Part shown: positions 6,574-11,321 of the stretch, piece after piece
Layout: each line of letters opens with the position of its first letter
Position numbering within the stretch: position 1 is the first letter of the stretch
Assembly (NCBI GenBank): GCA_007129145.1
Contig: SKWC01000321.1
Location: 1 to 11,321 of the forward strand
Length of the DNA stretch: 11,321 nucleotides
Direction: 5' to 3'
Origin: Rubritepida sp.
GTDB lineage: Bacteria; Pseudomonadota; Alphaproteobacteria; Acetobacterales; Acetobacteraceae
Translations under genes and position numbers: made by a program
The notes under the pieces: generated by a model
The model's database searches: none
What the model was told of the DNA's origin: nothing
What the model saw: only the letters and a program-made list of their open reading frames with translations

Positions 6574-7776
6574 ATGAGGATAGGCATCATCGGAACCGGC
6601 GTGGCCGGCTCGCTTTTCCTGGAGAGGCTGCGCGGGGACCGCCGCTTTTCCCTCCAGGGCTTCGAACGCGTGGCCGAGGGCGCGCGCGAACAGGCCGGAA
6701 CGGGGCTGAACATCTGCCCCAACGCGCTGAAGGCGCTGCGGCTGCACCACCCCGCGGGCCATGCGGCGCTGCGCGCGGCCAGCCTGCCCTGGCGGCGCTG
6801 GTGGGCGGGGCTCGCGGACGGGACCACCCTGCTCGACCTCGATCTGCTGGATGTCGCGGAGGAGGAGGGCGTGCGGCTGCGCTGGTCGGACCTCTATGGG
6901 CTGATGCGCGCCCCCGTCGCGGATCAGACGCGCTACGGCCGCACGCTGGAGGCGCTGGAGGAGGATGCCCAGGGCCGACTCGTGCCGGTGTTCCGGTGCG
7001 ATGACGGCACGCTGGCGCGGGAGGGCGGCTTCGACCTGCTGGTGGCGGGCGATGGGCGCTACTCGAAGCTGCGCGAACTGACCGAGGGCACGCCCGAGCC
7101 CGCCTTCTTCGGCATCGGCATGACGCGGCTGCTGGTGGCGGACGAGGCGGGCTGCCCCTTCGACGAATACGGGCAGTGGTTCAACGGCAACAACCGCCTG
7201 CTGGCCTACCGGCTGCCGCGCGGCGGGGTCTATATCGCGGGCGCCTTCCCTCTCGCGGCGGGGATGGATTTCACGCCCCAGATGCGCACCGCCGAGCACG
7301 CGCGCGCCATGTACCTGCCCAAGGATGCGGCGCCCTGCCCCGCCGTCGCCTGGATGGTGGACAAGACCTGCGCCCATATCGCGGATGTGCATTGGGCGCG
7401 GTTGCAGATCACGCCGCTGTCGCGCAGCGCCGCGGACGGGCGCGTGCTGTTCCTGGGGGATTCGGCGCATGCGATGGTGCCTACCCTCGGCCAGGGTGCC
7501 ACCCAGGCCATCGAGGATGGCGTGCTTGCGGCCGCCGTGTTCCTCGCCGGCGGCGGGGTGGCGGAGGTCGCGGCGCTGCGCGACCCCCGCGTGACCTTCA
7601 TCCGGGAATTTTCCGTCGAGGCCACGGATTCCATGCTGCCCGGCGCCGATGTCGCCGCGCTGACCCGCGCGAAGGGCGACGCACCCTTCCTGGAAAAGCT
7701 GCGCCGCGCCTACACCGACGTGCCGGAGGCCGTGGTCACTTCCCGGCCCAGTGAACGAATTGCTTCTCCAGGATGA
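6574..7776 (+). CDS. Class A (group A) FAD-dependent monooxygenase
   Basis: 400 residues, typical for single-component flavoprotein hydroxylases that use NAD(P)H and O2 to hydroxylate aromatic or heteroaromatic rings in the cytosol. The Rossmann motif GIIGTGVAG has G7, G9 and G12, with the ribose-binding acid E31 in GFER. The DG motif is LVAGDGRYSKLR (156-167; D160, G161, R167). The GD motif is FLGDSAHAMVPTLGQG (293-308; G295, D296, P303). All three family fingerprints are therefore present. ATG 6574 is preceded by AGGGA (6562-6566) 7 nt upstream; a TTG at 6541 in the same frame lacks such a site and would precede the FAD strand with a non-family extension. It is divergent from Bug receptor 2 (101-bp gap). 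The last 13 codons overlap the convergent permease gene. The substrate is unknown. A halogenase is unlikely because I see no tryptophan-halogenase motif. Confidence 0.9.
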   Translation: MRIGIIGTGVAGSLFLERLRGDRRFSLQGFERVAEGAREQAGTGLNICPNALKALRLHHPAGHAALRAASLPWRRWWAGLADGTTLLDLDLLDVAEEEGVRLRWSDLYGLMRAPVADQTRYGRTLEALEEDAQGRLVPVFRCDDGTLAREGGFDLLVAGDGRYSKLRELTEGTPEPAFFGIGMTRLLVADEAGCPFDEYGQWFNGNNRLLAYRLPRGGVYIAGAFPLAAGMDFTPQMRTAEHARAMYLPKDAAPCPAVAWMVDKTCAHIADVHWARLQITPLSRSAADGRVLFLGDSAHAMVPTLGQGATQAIEDGVLAAAVFLAGGGVAEVAALRDPRVTFIREFSVEATDSMLPGADVAALTRAKGDAPFLEKLRRAYTDVPEAVVTSRPSERIASPG

Positions 7777-8485
7777 GGAAGAGCAGGTTCAGCAGGTAGC
7801 CCAGCGCGCCGGCCAGGAAGATCACGCCATACATCAGCCCGCTCTCGAACAGGCTCTGCGCCACGATGACGCGCTGGCCCAGCCCGTCGGTGCTGCCGAT
7901 GAACATCTCGGCCACCACGATGATGACCAGCGCGAGCGAGACGCCCGAGCGCATGCCCACCAGGATCTGCGGCGTCGCCTCCCAGACCAGCACGTCGAAC
8001 ATGATGCGCACGCGGCCCGCACCCATCACCTGCGCGGCCAGGATGCGGGTGCGCCGCGCGTTCATCACGCCATAGGCGGCGTTGAACAGGATCACCAGCG
8101 CGGCGCCGAAGGCGGCAACCGCGATCTTGGTGCCCTCGCCCACCCCGAACAGGATGAGGAACAGCGGGAACAGCGCCGACGCCGGGGTGGAGCGGAAGAA
8201 ATCCACCACGAATTCGCAGGTGCGATACAGCCTCTCCTGCGCGCCCAGCGCGATGCCGAGCGGCACGCCGATCAGGCTCGCGACCAGGAAGGAGACCACG
8301 GTGCGCTGCACCGTCTGCCAGAGGTCATGCCACAGCGGCCCGGTGTTCAGCGCGTGCATGGTTTCGCGCCAGGTCTCGGCCGGGGATGGCAGCAGCACGG
8401 GGTCGGCCACCTCGACCAGCACAGCACCCCACCAAAGCAGGATGAAGCCGAGCGCGCCCAGCGCCGGCAGCCCGACCGCCCTCAT
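7736..8485 (-). CDS. ABC transporter permease, NitT/TauT (SsuC-like) type
   Basis: 249 residues with six predicted membrane segments: about 6-26, 62-82, 95-115, 120-140, 178-196 and 218-240. The post-TM1 segment LLPSPAETWRE is typical of SsuC/TauC-type permeases. The cytoplasmic EAA-like coupling loop is at about 150-172 (AAQVMGAGRVRIMFDVLVWEATP), with the conserved Gly at 155. It contacts the ATPase encoded just upstream. Its ATG overlaps the ATPase stop codon (ATGA, 8482-8485), which implies translational coupling. It is the last gene of the VOC-binding protein-ATPase-permease unit. The 3' end runs 41 bp into the convergent monooxygenase gene. The family imports nitrate, taurine, sulfonates, pyrimidine precursors or aromatic acids, and the substrate here is not resolved. 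Confidence 0.92.
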   Translation of the reverse strand: MRAVGLPALGALGFILLWWGAVLVEVADPVLLPSPAETWRETMHALNTGPLWHDLWQTVQRTVVSFLVASLIGVPLGIALGAQERLYRTCEFVVDFFRSTPASALFPLFLILFGVGEGTKIAVAAFGAALVILFNAAYGVMNARRTRILAAQVMGAGRVRIMFDVLVWEATPQILVGMRSGVSLALVIIVVAEMFIGSTDGLGQRVIVAQSLFESGLMYGVIFLAGALGYLLNLLFLILEKQFVHWAGK

Positions 8486-9261
8486 GCGCCGGCCACCGCT
8501 TCGGTGAAGACGCGCAGGCAGCGCGTCTTGATGGCGACGAAGCCCGCCTCGCCCAGCGTCTCGGGGGTGCGCGGCCAGGGCAGCGGGATGGGCACGTCAT
8601 CGGCCACCGAGGTGGGGCGGCGCGTCAGCATCAGCAGGCGGTCGGCGAGCACGATGCTCTCCTCCAGATCGTGGGAGACGAGGATGCTGGTGACCTCGCG
8701 GCCCTTCAGCACGTCCTGCAGCAGCGCCCGCAGCGAGAGCGTGGTCTCGTAGTCGAGCGCGGAGAAGGGCTCGTCCAGGAACAGCACCTCGGGCTCGATG
8801 GCCAGCGAGCGCATGATGGAGACCAGCTGCTGCTGCCCGCCGGAAAGCTCATAGGGATAGCGGTTCAGGTCGAAGCGGACGCGGAAATCCGCGCTCAGCC
8901 GCTCCAGCCGGCGCTCGATCTCGGCGGCGGGGAGGCCGAGGCGGCGCATCGGGTAGCGGATGTTGTCGGCCGCGCGGCGCCAGGGGAACAGCGCCTCGCG
9001 GTAGTTCTGGAAGACGTAGCCGACCCGCACATCGGCCACCGTGCGGCCGTCGAACAGGATCTCGCCACCGTCATGCGGCAGCAGCCCCGCCGCCATGTTG
9101 ATCAGCGTGGACTTGCCGCAGCCATTGGGGCCGAAGATGGCCAGGATGTCGCCGCGCCGCACATCCAGGTCGAAGCCGTCATAGACGGGCTGCCCGCCGA
9201 AGGCCTTGCGCAGGCCGCGGATGGACAGCGCCGTCTCGCGCGGGGCGATGCCTCCGCTCAC
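8482..9261 (-). CDS. ABC transporter ATP-binding protein, NitT/TauT (SsuB-like) type
   Basis: 259 residues with all nucleotide-binding motifs: Walker A GPNGCGKST (44-52), Q-loop Q85 in VFQN, signature LSGGQQQ (139-145), Walker B VLFLDEP (159-165), D-loop SALD (167-170) and H-loop H197 in LVSHD. The segment after the Q-loop (YREALFPWRRAADNI) resembles the SsuB/TauB group, where it reads LLPWxxxxxNV. The family's third Gln in LSGGQQQR is followed by Leu rather than Arg here (QQQL). The start is GTG 9261, which overlaps the TGA of the binding-protein gene (9258-9260), giving a 4-nt coupled junction. It energises import with the permease that follows. Confidence 0.94.
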   Translation of the reverse strand: MSGGIAPRETALSIRGLRKAFGGQPVYDGFDLDVRRGDILAIFGPNGCGKSTLINMAAGLLPHDGGEILFDGRTVADVRVGYVFQNYREALFPWRRAADNIRYPMRRLGLPAAEIERRLERLSADFRVRFDLNRYPYELSGGQQQLVSIMRSLAIEPEVLFLDEPFSALDYETTLSLRALLQDVLKGREVTSILVSHDLEESIVLADRLLMLTRRPTSVADDVPIPLPWPRTPETLGEAGFVAIKTRCLRVFTEAVAGA

Positions 9262-10220
9262 AATGCCCGCAGCATCGAACGCGCCTCGACCCGGGTGCGG
9301 ACCACACCCATCTCGACCGCGACATCGATGAAGCGCTGGAAATCCGCAAACATCTGCTCGGTCATGTCGCGCACCATGGTGAAGCGCTGCAGGGGCATGA
9401 CGGCGGCCAGGTCCGGAGGCGTGTTGAGGTGGCTGGTCAGCACCTCCCGCGTGGTCGGATCATTGGCGATGGCCTCGACGGCGCGGCCCCAGGCCTCGGC
9501 GAAGCGGCGCGCCACCCCCTCGTTCTGCTCCAGGAAGCGGCCCGAGAAGCCCGTGCCGGCGGCGAAGGCCAGCGCGTCGCGCCGTCCCAGGAGATGGGTG
9601 GCGATGACGCCCGCCTCCAGCCGCTGCATCGCGCCCGCGCGCTCACCGATGGTGGCCGCGGGCTCCAGTGTGAAGGCGGCGTCGAACTGGCCGGACTGCA
9701 TGGAGCCGACATGGACGGCCATGGGCTGCTCGACCAAGGTGTAGTCGCGGCCCTCGGTCAGCCCCACCGCGGCCAGCGCGCCACGCGCAGCGGCCATGTT
9801 CGCCGGTCCGGGAGCCGACATGATGCGCGCGCCGCGCAGATCGGCCAGGGTGCGGGCGGTGCTTCCGGGCCGCACCACGAACTGTTCCATGCGGTACTCG
9901 GCGTTCTGCCCATGCACATGGAAATACACCACGGAGTTGGGGCGGCGGCTGTTGATGTTCGCAGCCTCGAGCATAACAAGGTTGGTGCAGGCATCGACAC
10001 TGCCGGTCACCAGCGCCTGCACGATAAGCGGGTGGTTGGCCACCACATTGTGCACCGGCGCCACCCCGGCGTCGCGAAAGAAGCCGCGGGTCTGCGCGAC
10101 GAAATAGGGCAGCGTCGAGCCGGCCTCGAACAGCGCCACGCGCACTGGATCGGCGGCGCGGGCCGAGCCGATGACGAAGGGCGCGGCGAGCGCCCCGAGC
10201 AGCAGGGGACGTCGGTTCAT
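9258..10220 (-). CDS. ABC transporter periplasmic substrate-binding protein (NMT1/THI5- or SsuA-like)
   Basis: 320 residues. ATG 10220 has GGAG about 6 nt upstream, and the product starts with a signal peptide (MNRRPLLLGALAAPFVIG, then ARA before ADP, cut after residue 22). A longer upstream frame is antisense to the VOC gene and is rejected. The mature protein opens with VRVALFEAGSTLPYFVAQTRGFF, the first strand and helix of NMT1-type binding proteins that describe a cofactor or substrate coming close to the membrane complex. It then has a hinge-type segment with PLIVQALVTGSVDACTN, DLRGARIMSAPGPANMAA and a domain-2 segment QSGQFDAAFTLEPAA. Ligands known for the family include nitrate, taurine, alkanesulfonates, HMP and aromatic acids; I cannot choose among them. 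It lies 11 nt after the VOC gene and overlaps the ATPase by 4 nt. Confidence 0.88.
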   Translation of the reverse strand: MNRRPLLLGALAAPFVIGSARAADPVRVALFEAGSTLPYFVAQTRGFFRDAGVAPVHNVVANHPLIVQALVTGSVDACTNLVMLEAANINSRRPNSVVYFHVHGQNAEYRMEQFVVRPGSTARTLADLRGARIMSAPGPANMAAARGALAAVGLTEGRDYTLVEQPMAVHVGSMQSGQFDAAFTLEPAATIGERAGAMQRLEAGVIATHLLGRRDALAFAAGTGFSGRFLEQNEGVARRFAEAWGRAVEAIANDPTTREVLTSHLNTPPDLAAVMPLQRFTMVRDMTEQMFADFQRFIDVAVEMGVVRTRVEARSMLRAL

Positions 10221-10231
10221 GGGGATCTCCG

Positions 10232-10750
10232 TCAGATCAGGGCGGGGTAGGTGGCGGGGTCGAAGAAGCTGCAGCCGGCCACGTAGCTTCGGCCGGGGCT
10301 CATGTCGGGCGGCGCGCCGGCCTCGGCCGCGCCGTCGAAGGTGAGTTCGAGCTGCACCCCCGAGGGGTCGTAGACGAAGAGCTGCCACAGCGTGGTGCCG
10401 GGCACGAGGAATTCGCGCCAATCCAGGCCCGCGGCGCGGAAGCGCGCGATGTGCTCATGGTAGCCGCGGCAGGCCAGCGAGACATGGTCGATGGCCGCGG
10501 TGCCCTGCGGCGCGCGGCCTTCGGCACCCAGGGCGGGCCCGCCGGCGTAGATGTGGATGATGGCCGGCCCGCCGGGCAGCGGCACGCCGAGCCAGGCGCC
10601 CGGATAGCCGAAGTCCGGCCGCTTCACCTCCATCAGGCCCAGGATGCGCGTGTAGAAGGCGACGGTGGCGACCAGGTCGTTGGTCTTGATCGCCACATGG
10701 AACAGGCCGGCGGTGAAAGCGCCGGCGGTCGGGACGGCTGTGCTGGACAT
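10232..10750 (-). CDS. VOC-superfamily metalloenzyme (glyoxalase / extradiol dioxygenase fold)
   Basis: 172 residues with the two beta-alpha-beta-beta-beta modules of the vicinal oxygen chelate fold. Likely metal ligands are H18 (LFHVAIKTNDL), H89 (AIDHVSLAC) and E135 (VQLELTFD). The H-H-E order and spacing (71 and 46) match a 2-His-1-Glu site such as in extradiol dioxygenases or FosA-like enzymes. A fourth candidate, H66 in AIIHIYAGG, occupies the position where glyoxalase I has Glu. The module signature FYTRILGL (32-39) and DPSGVQLEL (128-136) are typical. A 33-residue C-terminal tail rich in Gly/Ala/Pro extends past the fold. ATG 10750 is preceded by GAGGG about 5 nt upstream. It heads the ABC-importer operon, so it probably acts on the imported compound or its metabolite. 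Whether it is a dioxygenase, isomerase, lyase or resistance enzyme is undecided. Confidence 0.85.
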   Translation of the reverse strand: MSSTAVPTAGAFTAGLFHVAIKTNDLVATVAFYTRILGLMEVKRPDFGYPGAWLGVPLPGGPAIIHIYAGGPALGAEGRAPQGTAAIDHVSLACRGYHEHIARFRAAGLDWREFLVPGTTLWQLFVYDPSGVQLELTFDGAAEAGAPPDMSPGRSYVAGCSFFDPATYPALI

Positions 10751-10789
10751 GCGAACCCTCGGCTTGTTGCCGAAGGCTAGCCCCTTCCT

Positions 10790-10801
10790 GTCCGTTCGGA
10801 C
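10790..10801. promoter_or_regulatory. Palindrome upstream of the VOC-ABC operon
   Basis: GTCCG (10790-10794) and CGGAC (10797-10801) form a 5-bp perfect dyad with a 2-nt centre. It lies 40-51 nt ahead of the VOC start codon in the only sizeable gap on this side, so it is a candidate operator. A second short stem, TCGGC (10759-10763) with GCCGA (10769-10773), overlaps the ribosome binding site of the same gene. Neither can be assigned to a regulator from this window. Confidence 0.25.
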
Positions 10802-10816
10802 CCCGCGCCAAACGGG

Positions 10817-10846
10817 AAAAAGGGCTCACGGCGCAGGCAGCCGCCC
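10817..10846 (-). terminator. Possible intrinsic terminator after the IalB-family gene
   Basis: On the minus strand, GGGC (10846-10843) pairs with GCCC (10825-10822) and GGC (10842-10840) pairs with GCC (10832-10830), leaving a GTGA bulge. A run of five T (10821-10817) follows directly. The broken stem is weak, but it is the only stem-plus-U-tract arrangement I saw in the window. It would separate the IalB transcript from the VOC operon. Its 5' arm is shared with another hairpin (10843-10857), so the two cannot form together. Confidence 0.35.
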
Positions 10847-10862
10847 ATCATCTGGGCATGCT

Positions 10863-10877
10863 GCCCTGGGTCAGGGC
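10863..10877. repeat. 6-bp hairpin over the IalB-family stop codon
   Basis: GCCCTG (10863-10868) and CAGGGC (10872-10877) are perfectly complementary around a 3-nt loop. The TGA of the IalB-family gene (10873-10871) lies inside it. A second hairpin, GCCCA (10843-10847) with TGGGC (10853-10857) and a 5-nt loop, follows. They may protect the transcript's 3' end or aid termination. Confidence 0.3.
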
Positions 10878-11321
10878 AATTCCTGGCCCTGCTCGCGCGC
10901 CAGCGCGTCCAGCGCCGCGCCGAGGCCGCGGAAGCTCAGCGGCAGCTGCACCAGCTGGCCGCCGCTGTTGCGGTATTCCACGCGGCCCTGGTTCTCGCCC
11001 CGGCCGCGCAGCAGCCGCGCGAGATCGGCGGTCAGCTCCGTCTCCGCGAAGCAGCCGCCGCGCGCGGCCGAGCAGACGCGGAAGGTCATCGGCAATGCCT
11101 GCTCGGCGGCGCCGGCGGGGTCGGGCAGCAGGCGCGCGGCGATGTCGGTGCGCACCTCGAGCGGCACCTGCAGGATCAGCCGCGTGGGCTCGGTCGGGAT
11201 GGCGCGGCCGATCACGACCTGCGCCACCGGCTGGCGCCGCTGGTCGAGCCAGGTCAGCGCCACCTCGCAGCTCCGCGCCGCCGGCCTGCCGCCCTCGGGG
11301 CGCTGCGTCTCGCAGCGCAGC
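10871..11321 (-). CDS. IalB-family (invasion-associated locus B) periplasmic protein, 3' part
   Basis: The frame runs from the right edge to TGA 10873-10871, giving 149 visible residues; the 5' end with any signal peptide is outside. I assign it to the IalB family from the C-terminal pattern. This has a strand with QVVIGRAIPTEPTRLILQVPL and an ALPMTFRVCSAARGGCFAE segment with the typical two Cys (C then GC). It ends with FRGLGAALDALARE, matching the family's LPVSFRGFxxALxAL ending. Two more Cys near the visible N-terminus (LRCE and SCE) fit a second disulfide. IalB-type proteins are common in alphaproteobacterial envelopes, where most have no proven role; the Bartonella name should not be read as virulence here. 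A GTG at 11261-11263 is in frame but is unlikely to be the true start, because matching sequence continues upstream of it. It is separated from the VOC operon by 120 bp. Confidence 0.8.
   Translation of the reverse strand, partial: LRCETQRPEGGRPAARSCEVALTWLDQRRQPVAQVVIGRAIPTEPTRLILQVPLEVRTDIAARLLPDPAGAAEQALPMTFRVCSAARGGCFAETELTADLARLLRGRGENQGRVEYRNSGGQLVQLPLSFRGLGAALDALAREQGQELP

Noticed and set aside
6532..7470. A minus-strand frame of 312 codons across the monooxygenase gene
   Set aside because: It is the antisense shadow of a gene that has all three flavin motifs, and its composition is typical of such shadows.
7751..9744. Two long plus-strand frames across the ABC transporter genes
   Set aside because: Both are antisense to well-supported permease, ATPase and binding-protein genes; the translations are Arg/Gln/His-rich and match nothing.
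10221..10421. Longer N-terminal extension of the ABC binding protein
   Set aside because: It runs over the 3' end of the VOC gene in another frame and would bury a clean signal peptide that begins at ATG 10220 with its own ribosome binding site.
1..11321. Transposons, tRNA genes, CRISPR arrays or phage genes
   Set aside because: No transposase, integrase, terminal repeats, tRNA-like folds or spaced direct repeats were seen, and codon and base use is uniform across the window.

Overview
The window is very GC-rich (about 70% by eye) and densely coded, with third-position G/C bias in every gene. Long spurious antisense frames are open as a result. Two Bug/TctC-type tripartite tricarboxylate receptors, an IalB-family periplasmic protein and a NitT/TauT-type ABC importer point to an alphaproteobacterium. 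An Acetobacteraceae (Roseomonas-like) source is my inference, because there is no rRNA or other marker gene here. I saw no tRNA, rRNA, mobile element, CRISPR array or transcriptional regulator.

Layout, left to right. (1) Positions 3-1146, plus strand: the 3' part of an unrecognised gene, then a small secreted protein. (2) Position 1164-2141, minus: Bug receptor 1, convergent with the secreted protein. (3) Position 2268-3965, plus: a ThDP-dependent enzyme of the acetolactate synthase/benzoylformate decarboxylase superfamily, divergent from Bug 1. (4) Positions 3973-6472, minus: Bug receptor 2 followed by an amidase-signature hydrolase. A 12-bp perfect inverted repeat covers the amidase start codon. 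(5) Position 6574-7776, plus: a class A FAD-dependent monooxygenase. Its 3' end overlaps the convergent ABC permease gene by 41 bp. (6) Positions 7736-10750, minus: a compact four-gene unit in the order VOC metalloenzyme, periplasmic binding protein, ABC ATPase, ABC permease, with an 11-nt gap and then two 4-nt stop/start overlaps. (7) Position 10871 to the right edge, minus: the 3' part of an IalB-family gene.

Taken together, positions 1164-10750 look like an uptake and catabolism neighbourhood for small organic molecules. Three periplasmic capture proteins (two TTT receptors and one ABC binding protein) sit beside enzymes of four chemistries: flavin hydroxylation, VOC-type metal chemistry, amide hydrolysis, and ThDP-dependent decarboxylation or ligation. 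This set would suit breakdown of an aromatic or N-heterocyclic compound. The genes lie in at least four transcription units, so a single shared pathway is a hypothesis. The most distinctive non-coding signal is the hairpin over the amidase start codon at 5428-5461.
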